Shown: positions 26,405 through 36,108, counted from the first letter of the stretch. The stretch: 64,000 nucleotides of DNA from Aquimarina sp. AU58 (GCF_900312745.1 NZ_OMPD01000009.1:310001-374000); one strand, 5' to 3'. The notes: a model not told the origin generated them from the sequence alone. Program-made: numbers and translations.

Positions 26405-27212
26405 TGATTCTAATATGGTTTGGTGACATTCCCAGATAAACCGTAAGGATATGTTCCCACGTGTTTGTATCCTCTTCTTTTATCCAAAATGTGACCAGGT
26501 GTTTTCCTTTTTTATTTTTTAGACGTATTGCCTTGGTAAAGATAGTAGATTTTTTAAGCCAGATCACTTCTGCAACACTTACTTTACGATCGGCAATCTC
26601 TTCTGAAATGTCTTTCGGAATTCCAGCGATTGTTAATTGTAACTGAAGCTCTTCTCCCGTAATTTTTACCTCATAATCATCAGTATAATCGACATAGTGA
26701 GGTAATTTTATTTCAAGGGTAGCTGTGTCGTATTGTTGCACCACAATACGTTTTGGTTCTTGAAATAAGTATTTAAATAGAGGATAGAGATGTTGATCTG
26801 AAGCAAAAGACCGCGCTACTAACGCTTCTCCGAGTTCTGGATCTATTTTATCTTTAAAAACAATTGGTGCTATAGTTTTCTCGTTCTCTGTGGCTAATTC
26901 TGGCCATCCTTCTTTATATAGTAAATACTCTTCGACAGGTTGATCTTCTTCTAAATGGGATTTCAGAATTGAAACGGCTTTATCGGGAGTCAGGTTTTTA
27001 TACCAATAGTTTCCAGGTTGTACAATCCAGGTCGGTGCATCTTCACAACGACCATTGCATCTTGTTTTGATAGTATGCGTAGCATCCCAAAGCCCGTTAT
27101 TGCGCAAATATGCTCTGGCTTCTCGTATAGCTATTTCACCTTTTGCTTTTTGGCAGGACCCTCCATCACAAAATTGAAAGGTGGTATTTACTTTACTTAG
27201 ATTTTTTCCCAT
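26391..27212 (-). CDS. thioredoxin-like [2Fe-2S] ferredoxin with DUF2470-like C-terminal part
   Basis: 273 residues. The N-terminal ~85 form a thioredoxin-like ferredoxin with Cys15, Cys20, Cys52 and Cys56 (CDGGSC...CNGRC). The C-terminal ~185 residues are mixed alpha/beta, begin near DPELGEALVARSF, and I assign them to no family with confidence. As part of the riboswitch operon, it may supply electrons for corrin ring reduction or for cobalt reduction (inference). It starts 2 bp after the TonB receptor stop. Confidence 0.8.
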   Translation of the reverse strand: MGKNLSKVNTTFQFCDGGSCQKAKGEIAIREARAYLRNNGLWDATHTIKTRCNGRCEDAPTWIVQPGNYWYKNLTPDKAVSILKSHLEEDQPVEEYLLYKEGWPELATENEKTIAPIVFKDKIDPELGEALVARSFASDQHLYPLFKYLFQEPKRIVVQQYDTATLEIKLPHYVDYTDDYEVKITGEELQLQLTIAGIPKDISEEIADRKVSVAEVIWLKKSTIFTKAIRLKNKKGKHLVTFWIKEEDTNTWEHILTVYLGMSPNHIRISEEV

Positions 27213-27214
27213 AA

Positions 27215-29473
27215 TTAAAAGAAATAAGTTACACTTAATTTGGCTAAAAAAGGTGTTCCTGGAGTGAAATGAAAATCATCTACAGGAGTAGTTTCATTTT
27301 GAAGTTGAGAGGAATCATAGAATACCGCTTCCATCCATTTTTGATCAAATATATTTTCTATCGCTAATCCGATCTCGTAAGAGGGGTTGGTGTAATTAAG
27401 TACAGCATCCATCAAAAAGTAATCATCTGCTTGTACAGATTCATCTTCAATTAGAGGTCGTTCTGCCATATACCTGTATCGTAGAGATCCTTTGATTCCA
27501 TTTTTTAATTTTAAGGTAGCTCCGCCAGTCGAGGTAAATCGAGGAGCAGATGGGATTTTGTTTGCCTCTTCTGGTTCATCCAGTAAAGTCCCATAACTAT
27601 AGTTTAGATCAGTGTCTAACCAAAAATAGGATAGTGGTTGATAACGAAAAGAGGCTTCTGCACCAATACGCTCAGAACGGCCTTTATTTTCGAACTCAAA
27701 ACCATCAGTAACAAAAACATACTCGGCATCACTTTTTATGTACCAGGCAGCAAGATTAGCAATCAATCTATTGCCAATTTTAAATTCTGTACCCAAGTCA
27801 TAGCCAATAGCTTTTGGCAAAGGGTGAACAGATTTTTGATCTACAGCAGCCTGACTATAATTAGAATGAAAACCAGAACTCGCTTTTACATATAGTTGGA
27901 TTTTTTGAGTAAGGTCATAGAACAGGCTGAGTTTAGGACTAAATCGAAATGCGTCGTTATCATCTTTACCAGGTTCTGGAATAAGTTCTTTGAGATCAAA
28001 AGTGAAATAATCCCCTCTAAGCCCTACCAGTATCGAAAGCTTATCGGTTAACTTTAGTTGCTCTCTAAGATATACGCTATAATTGGTTTCTTTTATTTTG
28101 AAGGAGTTTACAGTTTCTAATAGAACTCTTTTGTTATTTCTATCCAGTTTAATTTCATTGTTGTTATGTTGTACACCAAATCCAAACTCTGTTTTACTAT
28201 TCATTGTTCCTAATTTGGTGTCTAAGGATAGCCTTCCGTTATAAGCAAATATATTCCTGTTTTCTGACTGATGTATCATATCCCCATTTGTTGGGTCATT
28301 GAGATAAAAGGAAAAATTAGAAAACAGATTATACTGGTTAGATACGTAGTAAAGTTGGTTTTTAAAACTAATCTTTTCTGATAGTTTAGACTGTAATTGG
28401 GCATTAATATGAATACGTTCTGTATCTCCCCCTTCACTATCGTCTATGGCACCAAATCTGTTTATTAATCCAGACTGTACCGCTCTTAACGGTATTTGTC
28501 CAGATGCATTCCAATTACTATGGAAAGTAGATACCGAGGTTGTTAGCGTATTATAATCGTTAATATCTACGGTATATTTAGAAAAAGTGTTTAATCGTCT
28601 TAAATTTTGTGGACTGTCAAAAAAGCTTTTATTGTAGGTTCCTTCTATTGCGATATATGCATTCTCATAGTTTTTGGATAAAAAGTTCTTTTTATCCAGG
28701 AGCGTAACCATACCTAGTGCTCTTATAAAATTATACTGACCATATTCTAACTTTAAAGAGTTTTGATTCAGCCTACTTTTTGTAGTGTATGAAGCAGCAC
28801 CAGATACTGCAAAATTACCCAAAGAAGCCTCATGTGGCCCTTTATAATAATTAGCATCACCTACAGTTTCGGAGATAAGAAAGTGCATATCTGCATATCC
28901 CTGCCCATGAGCATGAGAACTCAAATTGATTGGGATATCATCTACAGAAACAGCAAAATCAGTACCGTGATCATTGTCAAAACCTCGTAAAAATATCTGC
29001 TCGGCTTTACCTCCTCCTGCATGTTGTGCAATAAAAAGACCAGGAACTGTTTTAAGTAAATCCTGGGCACTGTTTACCGGTCTTAACTTTAAAGATATTT
29101 TGGATACATGATGTACTCCTATTTCCTTTTTTTTGTCTGATTGGATAATTACTTCAGACAATTCTGTGGCAGAAACGGGAAGTCCTACATTTAAGATGTT
29201 TTCTTCTCCTTTTAGTACTACCTTTTTGATAATGGTAGTATATCCTATTGCCGAAAACTGAAGATCATATTTTCCTGAAGGTAACGTTATTTGATATTGA
29301 CCATCTAAGTCGCTAATAGTTCCTTTACTTTGTTCTACTATCGATAGAGACACATCAGGAATATTATAGCCAGTGCTGGCATCTTTTATAATTCCTTTTA
29401 AAATAGTGTTGGATTGTGAAAAGACAGATTGACTAATCAAAACCAATACACCACAAAACATAATTCTTTTCAT
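27215..29473 (-). CDS. btuB: TonB-dependent receptor, probably cobalamin/cobalt uptake (BtuB-like)
   Basis: 752 residues: signal peptide (cleavage after VFSQ), then a carboxypeptidase-regulatory-like domain (ILKGIIKDASTGYNIPDVSLSI...), a plug (~110-230) with IFLRGFDNDHGTDFAVSVDDIP, and a C-terminal beta-barrel ending in aromatic FF. First gene behind the B12 riboswitch and first of the operon with cobA and cbiX, so it most likely imports cobalamin, cobinamide or another corrinoid. The specific ligand is inferred from the riboswitch alone. Confidence 0.9.
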   Translation of the reverse strand: MKRIMFCGVLVLISQSVFSQSNTILKGIIKDASTGYNIPDVSLSIVEQSKGTISDLDGQYQITLPSGKYDLQFSAIGYTTIIKKVVLKGEENILNVGLPVSATELSEVIIQSDKKKEIGVHHVSKISLKLRPVNSAQDLLKTVPGLFIAQHAGGGKAEQIFLRGFDNDHGTDFAVSVDDIPINLSSHAHGQGYADMHFLISETVGDANYYKGPHEASLGNFAVSGAASYTTKSRLNQNSLKLEYGQYNFIRALGMVTLLDKKNFLSKNYENAYIAIEGTYNKSFFDSPQNLRRLNTFSKYTVDINDYNTLTTSVSTFHSNWNASGQIPLRAVQSGLINRFGAIDDSEGGDTERIHINAQLQSKLSEKISFKNQLYYVSNQYNLFSNFSFYLNDPTNGDMIHQSENRNIFAYNGRLSLDTKLGTMNSKTEFGFGVQHNNNEIKLDRNNKRVLLETVNSFKIKETNYSVYLREQLKLTDKLSILVGLRGDYFTFDLKELIPEPGKDDNDAFRFSPKLSLFYDLTQKIQLYVKASSGFHSNYSQAAVDQKSVHPLPKAIGYDLGTEFKIGNRLIANLAAWYIKSDAEYVFVTDGFEFENKGRSERIGAEASFRYQPLSYFWLDTDLNYSYGTLLDEPEEANKIPSAPRFTSTGGATLKLKNGIKGSLRYRYMAERPLIEDESVQADDYFLMDAVLNYTNPSYEIGLAIENIFDQKWMEAVFYDSSQLQNETTPVDDFHFTPGTPFLAKLSVTYFF

Positions 29474-29591
29474 CTAAAAAATCTAAGTTATGTGGGAAAA
29501 GTTATAGAGATAAAAAGAGTCTTTTTAAATAGAAAGTAAGACCCGTAGTTATATCTAACTCTTTACCCGAGAGTTAATATTATATTTTGAT

Positions 29592-29763
29592 TTATGGCAG
29601 GTCTCCTGACTTTACACAATTATGATCACCTTCCCATAGTTGTACTACAGTGGCATATAGATCATAATTTTAGATATGTATTACAGTTGCGGGAACAGTT
29701 TTGGATTTTCACCAAATTCCCTTTTCATCTTTTGTTTCCAAAAGAACCGTAAATCAGCAGCGA
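29592..29763 (-). promoter_or_regulatory. cobalamin (B12) riboswitch
   Basis: Read on the minus strand: GGTGAAAATCC, then the conserved B12 box CCCGCAACTGT, GCCACTG, GGGAAGG, and the closing AGTCAGGAGACCTGCC, in the right order over ~170 nt. The distance to the receptor start codon (~120 nt) leaves room for an expression platform. It represses the operon when B12 is abundant. Confidence 0.95.
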
Positions 29764-29778
29764 AGATACTTTTTTTGT

Positions 29779-29868
29779 TTAAATAACAGATCTAATAAAA
29801 TCTACACGTTTTGTTAAAGTTGTTTTGGGTATTAATTTTATTGCGAAATTGCGGCTTCGATCAATATG
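29779..29868 (-). pseudogene. decayed C-terminal fragment of an AAA_28 P-loop ATPase gene
   Basis: The minus-strand frame reads NFAIKLIPKTTLTKRVDFIR, clearly related to NFTIEVVPKTTLTKRVDLVQ at the end of the intact gene at 31903-32436. A 27-bp stretch is identical (29800-29826 and 31933-31959). Only about 30 codons remain, directly upstream of the riboswitch, so this is a remnant. The rest of the gap up to 30018 shows no gene. Confidence 0.75.
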
Positions 29869-30018
29869 CTAATATAGGAAGTAAATACATATACAATAAA
29901 CTTGAATACCATTATGCCTTTACTCTATACGGAGTATGATCTTCATTTTTTTGGGATATAAGCCCACCCTCATTTTAAAAATAAAAATGATTTTATTGAA
30001 TAAATAATCAAATAGGTA

Positions 30019-31866
30019 ATGAGAAAAAATTATAAATTACAATTAGTATTCACATTCTTTTTTATAATTACATTAAATGCGCAACAAAAAACTGAACCTG
30101 TTTTTAAAGATGGAGAGGCCCAGATTGTTGAAGCTTTTAATACGCCTGATCAATGGATCAGGCACGATCTATGGGTAGAGACAGAATTTGATACTGATGG
30201 AGATAAAAAGTTAGATAGAATGCATGTTTCTGTTACACGACCTTATCAAACAGAAACTGAAGGTTTAAAATTACCAGTCATTTATGTATCTAGTCCATAT
30301 TTTGCAGGAGTTGCCCCTGATGTAGAAGGTTTATTCTGGAATGTAAAACATGAAATAGGAGAGCAACCAAAACCAAGAGTACAGGTAGAAGTAACACGTA
30401 CAGGAAAAAGACCAATTATTTCTAATTCTCACATAAAAAAGTGGGTACCAAGAGGGTATATTGTTGTTCATTCTTCTTCACCAGGAACAGGCTTATCTCA
30501 AGGTGCTCCAACGGTTGGTGGAGATAACGAGTCTTTGGCGCCAAAAGCAGTTATTGATTGGCTATGTGGCCGTATCGATGGATATACAAGTCCAACAGGA
30601 AATGAAAAGATTAGTGCATTTTGGTCTACAGGAAAAGTAGGGATGACAGGAACTTCGTATAACGGAACCATTCCGTTGGCAGCAGCAACTACAGGAGTAG
30701 AAGGGTTAGAAGCAATTATTCCTATTGCACCAAACACATCGTATTATCATTATTATAGATCTAATGGTTTGGTACGTTCTCCTGGAGGGTACCTAGGTGA
30801 AGATATAGATGTATTGTATGATTTTATTCATAGTGGAGACGAGTCTAAACGTGCTTATAATAATAAAACAGTACGGGATACAGAAATGAAAAACGGTATG
30901 GATAGAATTACGGGAGATTATAATGATTTTTGGGCGGGACGTGATTACCTTAACGATATGAAACCCATGAAAGCTGCCTTATTAATGTCACATGGTTTTA
31001 ATGATTGGAATGTAATGCCTGAGCATAGCTATAGAATATATAAGAGAGCTAAAGAAATGGGTATTCCTGCTCAGATTTATTATCACCAAGGTAGTCATGG
31101 TGGTCCTCCGCCAATGAAAATAATGAACAGGTGGTTTACAAAATATTTGCATGGAATTGAAAATGGAGTAGAAAAAGATCCAAAATCATGGATTGTACGT
31201 GAGAACAAGCCATATGGTGAACCAGTCCCCTATGTAGATTACCCAAACCCAGATGCAACAGATGTGATACTGTATCCCAATTCTGGGGGTACGAAAATAG
31301 GAGAATTAAGTAATAAAAAGGTAGTAGATAAGAACACTGAGACATTAATTGATGATTATACTTTTTCTGGAGATTCTTTGGCAAAATTAAAAAGCTCAAC
31401 TCACCGCTTGCTCTATGTTACACCAAAATTCACTGATGATATACACATATCCGGAGTTCCAAAAGTTACCATTAAGCTTGCTAGCAGCAAACCTGCTGCT
31501 AACCTTTCGGTTTGGCTAGTATCGTTACCATGGAATGAAGAAGTTTCTAAATCTCTAAAAAAGAGAACTGTACAAATTACAGACAATATCATAACCCGTG
31601 GTTGGGCAGATCCGCAAAATCATGCATCTTTAACAAAAAGTGAACCACTCAAACCTGGGAAATTTTATACGATAAGTTTTGATTTACAGCCAGATGACCA
31701 AATTATTAAAAAAGGACAACAAATAGGGTTGATGATTTTTTCCAGTGATAATCAATTTACGTTATTACCCCAATCAGGAACCGAATTAACAATTGATCTT
31801 AGTGAAACTTCTATTGTGATTCCTGTTGTAGGCGGTAAAAAAGCATTTAATACAGCTATAAGATAA
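30019..31866 (+). CDS. Xaa-Pro dipeptidyl-peptidase (S15), secreted
   Basis: 615 residues with a signal peptide (cleavage after LNAQ). S15 landmarks: GTGLSQGAPTVGG, nucleophile elbow GMTGTSYNGT (Ser ~213), acid SHGFNDWNV, and His in QGSHGGPPP. The C-terminal ~200 residues form the galactose-binding-like jelly roll of the family. It cleaves X-Pro dipeptides from peptide N-termini outside the inner membrane. It runs against the flanking cobalamin operons and seems inserted between them. Confidence 0.93.
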   Translation: MRKNYKLQLVFTFFFIITLNAQQKTEPVFKDGEAQIVEAFNTPDQWIRHDLWVETEFDTDGDKKLDRMHVSVTRPYQTETEGLKLPVIYVSSPYFAGVAPDVEGLFWNVKHEIGEQPKPRVQVEVTRTGKRPIISNSHIKKWVPRGYIVVHSSSPGTGLSQGAPTVGGDNESLAPKAVIDWLCGRIDGYTSPTGNEKISAFWSTGKVGMTGTSYNGTIPLAAATTGVEGLEAIIPIAPNTSYYHYYRSNGLVRSPGGYLGEDIDVLYDFIHSGDESKRAYNNKTVRDTEMKNGMDRITGDYNDFWAGRDYLNDMKPMKAALLMSHGFNDWNVMPEHSYRIYKRAKEMGIPAQIYYHQGSHGGPPPMKIMNRWFTKYLHGIENGVEKDPKSWIVRENKPYGEPVPYVDYPNPDATDVILYPNSGGTKIGELSNKKVVDKNTETLIDDYTFSGDSLAKLKSSTHRLLYVTPKFTDDIHISGVPKVTIKLASSKPAANLSVWLVSLPWNEEVSKSLKKRTVQITDNIITRGWADPQNHASLTKSEPLKPGKFYTISFDLQPDDQIIKKGQQIGLMIFSSDNQFTLLPQSGTELTIDLSETSIVIPVVGGKKAFNTAIR

Positions 31867-31902
31867 AATAAGAGTTATATCGGTTATAGGTAATTTAGGA
31901 TT

Positions 31903-32436
31903 TTATCGTTGTAAAATAAGAGATTGTACAAGATCTACACGTTTTGTTAAAGTTGTTTTAGGGACTACTTCTATTGTAAAATTGAAGTTTTGGTAGACTT
32001 CTATAAGATGCTTATGAATACATTGGGCTTCTACGAATGATTGAGGACGTTGAGGATCGTTGATATAAATTTCTTCCCAGAGAGGCATTAAAAATACAGT
32101 AGATGCATAATGCGTCTTGAAAGGAAAGTCCAACAGATATTCTGGAATAGAATGAGATTTTGCTTTTAGATAAGCTATGATATCAGGTAATCCCCGATCT
32201 ACATAAGAATTTTCTTGAAGTGGTAATTGTAACTCTTCGAGAGTTTGAAGATACACCAAATTAGCAAAGCCAGGAAGATCTCCCCACGGAGTTTTATTAC
32301 TTTTTATCTGTTGTTGTTCAAGTATTATTTTTCTCGAAATTTCGGAAAAACACAAGTATCCATTAGCTTGTAAAGCCTGGATTAAACTTGTTTTTCCGGT
32401 TCCCGGTGCTCCGGTAATGATATATCTTTTGGGCAT
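31903..32436 (-). CDS. AAA_28-type P-loop ATPase in cobalamin operon
   Basis: 177 residues, P-loop GAPGTGKTSL (8-17) and a kinase-like core (YVDRGLPDIIAYLK). It belongs to the AAA_28/NadR-kinase-like group, not to CobU, whose GGARSGKS loop is absent. Last gene of the cobQ-aminotransferase-cbiB operon, 84 bp behind cbiB. It could phosphorylate a corrin intermediate or salvage substrate (inference). A remnant of a related copy lies at 29779-29868. Confidence 0.8.
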   Translation of the reverse strand: MPKRYIITGAPGTGKTSLIQALQANGYLCFSEISRKIILEQQQIKSNKTPWGDLPGFANLVYLQTLEELQLPLQENSYVDRGLPDIIAYLKAKSHSIPEYLLDFPFKTHYASTVFLMPLWEEIYINDPQRPQSFVEAQCIHKHLIEVYQNFNFTIEVVPKTTLTKRVDLVQSLILQR

Positions 32437-32520
32437 ATTTTTTTTAGATGTTAGAATTTAGACCGTTTCACTAATTAGATTTTAGATCTTTTTCTAATAA
32501 ATCGAAAAATTATTGTCTTG

Positions 32521-33459
32521 TTATGTGTTTAAATAAAGGAAATAGTAAACCATACAAATTAAAAGAACAAATGTAAAGGTTACTTTTTGATTGATCCTTG
32601 CTACTGTTTTTATTTCCTGATCCTTCAGGATTCGATCATTCGTTCCTATAAATGGTTTATCAACCAGTTTTCCGTGATAGTAATTAGGTCCGCCAAATTT
32701 GCAATCTAGAATCGCAGCCAGTGCAGCTTCGGGATATCCGGAATTAGGGCTGGAGTGTTGTTTACCATATTGTACTACAAAAGAGATTTTATGAAGTTTG
32801 CCAGTTACCAGTAACATTAGAAATGCCGTAAGTCTAGCCGGGATATAATTAACCACATCGTCTAGTTTTGCAGCAAACTTGCCAAAATGTATATACCTTT
32901 CATTTTTATACCCAATCATTGAGTCTAATGTGTTAATCATTTTATAACTCATTGCTCCAGTAACGCCAAACAGAGCGTAATAAAAAAGCGGGGCGATTAC
33001 TCCATCACTCAGATTTTCGGATAATGTTTCGAACACTGCCATTTTTATTTGTTGTGGATTTAATTGGTCTGTTTCCCGCCCCACAATCCATGACAGTCGT
33101 TTTCTACCTTGCTCTATTCCTTTTTGTAAAGCTGTAAAAACAGCTTTACCTTCATCGATTAAACTCTTATTGGCCAAGGCGTAGAATACAAATATGGAAG
33201 TAAATGTATAGTATACTATTGGATATGGAGTAGTTAATAAGTGTAGAACATAAAAAAACAATATAGTGATTACTAGCAAGATCATAGTAAGTATCCTACC
33301 TTTTTGAAATGCAAAGGGTGGAATGTTTAATTGTTCCTCTCCATACTGTATTGCATTCCCGAATAATCGTATGGGATGAGGAAGCCATCTGGGATCTCCC
33401 AATATCAAATCAAGAATATACCCAATCACTAAAGGAATAATTACTGTAGTGTACTCCAT
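32521..33459 (-). CDS. cbiB: adenosylcobinamide-phosphate synthase CbiB
   Basis: Attaches the aminopropanol phosphate arm to adenosylcobyric acid. 312 residues with several membrane helices. It begins with IPLVIGYILDLILGDPRWLPHPIRLFG and contains SEN-LSDGVIAPLFYY, DSMIGYKNERY and NSGYPEAALAAIL, all typical of CbiB/CobD. It overlaps the aminotransferase gene by 19 bp. Confidence 0.95.
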   Translation of the reverse strand: MEYTTVIIPLVIGYILDLILGDPRWLPHPIRLFGNAIQYGEEQLNIPPFAFQKGRILTMILLVITILFFYVLHLLTTPYPIVYYTFTSIFVFYALANKSLIDEGKAVFTALQKGIEQGRKRLSWIVGRETDQLNPQQIKMAVFETLSENLSDGVIAPLFYYALFGVTGAMSYKMINTLDSMIGYKNERYIHFGKFAAKLDDVVNYIPARLTAFLMLLVTGKLHKISFVVQYGKQHSSPNSGYPEAALAAILDCKFGGPNYYHGKLVDKPFIGTNDRILKDQEIKTVARINQKVTFTFVLLICMVYYFLYLNT

Positions 33460-34463
33460 TGCTGTAAAGCATTAATTAATAGCTCATTTTTTTCGGGATT
33501 CTGACTAGCGATACGAATGTAATGACTACCTAAACCCTTAAAGTTTGAAGCATCTCTGATTAACAATTGATGAGTGTGTGCTAAATAATCTTTGAGAAGA
33601 GGAGCACTGGGTGTTTCTAGTTTTACTATAAAATAATTAGTATTTGATGGGGTAACAGTAAATCCATCTAATGTATCAATTTGTTGTTGTAATTGACTAC
33701 TATATCCTAGAAGTGTTGCCATATCTGGGTATAAAGTCTTATAGTTTTTAAATATGTATTTTCCTGCTTCAATTGCCATGGTATTAACACTCCACGGTAT
33801 TTTAGCATGCTGCAGTTTTTCTCCTATTGCTGTACTACACAGCATGTATCCTAACCGTAATCCTGGTATCGAGAATAATTTGGTTAACGATTTTACGATG
33901 ATGAGATTGGTATATTTTTCGAGAAGCTCGACACAAGGTTTGATCTCATGGGTAAACTCGATATAGGCTTCATCGATAACAAATGTAGTATTAGGGAAAT
34001 CAGCTATTAATTTCTCTATTTCTAGAACCGTATTGCTATGACCATTGGGATTGTTAGGGTTGCAAAGAAATACAAGATCTTCTTCAAAAGAGGTATGTAG
34101 TACTTCAGAACGATCAAAGTACCTGATTTTCATATCACTTCTTAAACAAGCATCTTCATACTCAGAAAAGGTAGGAATGCCTATGGCGGCTTTTTTACCA
34201 GAAAAGAGAGGGGTTATATTATAAAAAGCTTCTGTAGCTCCATTAGTTATTACTACTTGTGATGAATTTAATCTATGGTGCTCTGCTACTTGTTGTGTTA
34301 GTACATCTGCACTAGGCGTTGGGTAATTAGCAATAAGAGGTAGCTGCTCTCTAAGATATGAAAGTAACAGCTCTGAAGTTCCCTTATGCCAAATATTAGA
34401 ACTAAAATTTGCTTTAAATGGTATTGCGTAACGATAGCCGTCATCACCGTGTCCGTATATCAT
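33441..34463 (-). CDS. PLP aminotransferase-fold enzyme, probable threonine-phosphate decarboxylase
   Basis: 340 residues of a class I/II PLP enzyme. The substrate-binding segment YGHGDDGYRY at the N-terminus and the PLP-Lys segment VKSLTKLFSIPGLRLGY are like CobD/CobC, which make (R)-1-amino-2-propanol phosphate for CbiB. Neighbours cbiB (19-bp overlap) and cobQ (4-bp overlap) support this over histidinol-phosphate aminotransferase. Confidence 0.85.
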   Translation of the reverse strand: MIYGHGDDGYRYAIPFKANFSSNIWHKGTSELLLSYLREQLPLIANYPTPSADVLTQQVAEHHRLNSSQVVITNGATEAFYNITPLFSGKKAAIGIPTFSEYEDACLRSDMKIRYFDRSEVLHTSFEEDLVFLCNPNNPNGHSNTVLEIEKLIADFPNTTFVIDEAYIEFTHEIKPCVELLEKYTNLIIVKSLTKLFSIPGLRLGYMLCSTAIGEKLQHAKIPWSVNTMAIEAGKYIFKNYKTLYPDMATLLGYSSQLQQQIDTLDGFTVTPSNTNYFIVKLETPSAPLLKDYLAHTHQLLIRDASNFKGLGSHYIRIASQNPEKNELLINALQQWSTLQ

Positions 34464-35923
34464 GATATAATGTGCATTTCAGAAATAATAGAATCGATAT
34501 CAATACTTTTTTCTAATAAAGCAGCTAACTTATCATAATTTTCTTCTTTATAGGCTTTATAATCAAAAGATGTTTTGGTATTGGTGAAATTTTGTAACAC
34601 ATCTTCAATTACAGTAGAGTGATCCAAAATTCCATGAATATAGGTTCCCCAGCAATTTTCGAGTATATATCCTTCAGGTTGACCATCGATATAATTTAGA
34701 GGTTGATGATTTTCAACCGTAGTTTCCCCCATATGGATTTCGTATCCCGAAATGGTTTCAGGATACTCTTTAAACTTAAAATTACATTGTATAGTTGTCT
34801 TTTCTGAAGTCAACTGCGTGGTTATAGGTAAAATACCTAATCCGGGAATCGTTTTAATATCACTTTCGACTCCCAGAGGATCTTCAACCACTTTTCCTAG
34901 CATCTGATATCCACCACAAATACCGATAATGTTTTTTTGTGATTTGTGCGCATCTAATATCACTTTAGCAATGCCTTTTTCTCTAAGAAATATAAGATCC
35001 TGGATAGTGTTTTTACTCCCCGGAAGTATAATAATATCGGCTTCAGATATACTTTTGGGATCATTAGAATAAAAGAGATGTGTTCTTGCATCCTTTTCTA
35101 ATACATTAAAATCGGTATAATTAGAAATATAGGGTAGTAGAACTACTGCGATATTCACTAATCCGCTCACTACGGTTTTCTCTTTTTTCTGTAAGGCTAC
35201 AGAGTCTTCTTCTTCAATATAGATGTCACTGGCATAAGGTACAATCCCTAAGACGGGAATTCCGGTTAGTTTTTCTAACATCTTTTTTCCATCTTCAAAT
35301 AAAGAAATATCTCCTCTAAATTTATTGATAATCACTCCTTTCAAAAGTTTCTTTTCCCAGGGTTCGAGAAGTGCTATTGAACCATATACACTTGCAAAAA
35401 CACCTCCTTTATCAATATCGGCAATAAGATATACATCTGCACCAGCTGCTTGCGCCATACGCATGTTTACAATATCTCGGTGCTTTAGGTTAAGCTCGCT
35501 GATGCTTCCTGCTCCTTCTAAAACGACAGGATTATATTTTTCCTGAAGTCGAAAAAATGCAGTTTTAGCTTCTTCAAAAAGTTGTTGCTTATTATTTCCT
35601 AAAAAGTACTCTTTAATGGTTTGATCACCAATAGGTTTGCCATGTAAAACGATCTGGGATTTATTAGCTCCAGAAGGTTTTAATAAAATAGGATTCATAT
35701 CTGTAGCACAATCAATTTTGCATGCTTCGGCTTGTACAGCTTGTGCTCTCCCAATTTCTAATCCATCGGGGGTTACAAAACTATTAAGCGACATATTTTG
35801 TGCTTTAAATGGGGCAGGAGCATACCCTTTTTGTTTCAGGAGTCTACATATACCAGTAACAAGAATGCTTTTTCCAACATCTGATCCTGTTCCTACAAAC
35901 ATAATAGGCCGTAATTTTGTCAT
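34460..35923 (-). CDS. cobQ: cobyric acid synthase CobQ/CbiP
   Basis: Amidates the b, d, e and g carboxyls of adenosylcobyrinate a,c-diamide. 487 residues: P-loop GTGSDVGKSI (11-20), KAQNMSLNSFVT, then the glutaminase-like domain with Cys in IIGICGGYQMLG and His residues in IHMGET and HGILDHS. First gene of the second minus-strand cobalamin operon. No riboswitch is visible upstream. Confidence 0.95.
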   Translation of the reverse strand: MTKLRPIMFVGTGSDVGKSILVTGICRLLKQKGYAPAPFKAQNMSLNSFVTPDGLEIGRAQAVQAEACKIDCATDMNPILLKPSGANKSQIVLHGKPIGDQTIKEYFLGNNKQQLFEEAKTAFFRLQEKYNPVVLEGAGSISELNLKHRDIVNMRMAQAAGADVYLIADIDKGGVFASVYGSIALLEPWEKKLLKGVIINKFRGDISLFEDGKKMLEKLTGIPVLGIVPYASDIYIEEEDSVALQKKEKTVVSGLVNIAVVLLPYISNYTDFNVLEKDARTHLFYSNDPKSISEADIIILPGSKNTIQDLIFLREKGIAKVILDAHKSQKNIIGICGGYQMLGKVVEDPLGVESDIKTIPGLGILPITTQLTSEKTTIQCNFKFKEYPETISGYEIHMGETTVENHQPLNYIDGQPEGYILENCWGTYIHGILDHSTVIEDVLQNFTNTKTSFDYKAYKEENYDKLAALLEKSIDIDSIISEMHIIS

Positions 35924-36108
35924 TCTTATTTGTGAAATGAATTGGTTTCAAAATTAGTTAAATATTCTGATGAAAAGAATTTCTGTAGTAAGCATATAAG
36001 AAAATAGTATTAAAGATTAATCTGTATATTTCTTTAAGACCAAACTAGTTTTATGCCAGACTTAACCAAAATATACGATATTTTAGCTTGATGTTTACTC
36101 CTCAGTGA

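Noticed and set aside
31903..32436. Annotation as CobU
   Set aside because: The P-loop sequence and lack of CobU signature contradict it; kept as AAA_28-type ATPase.
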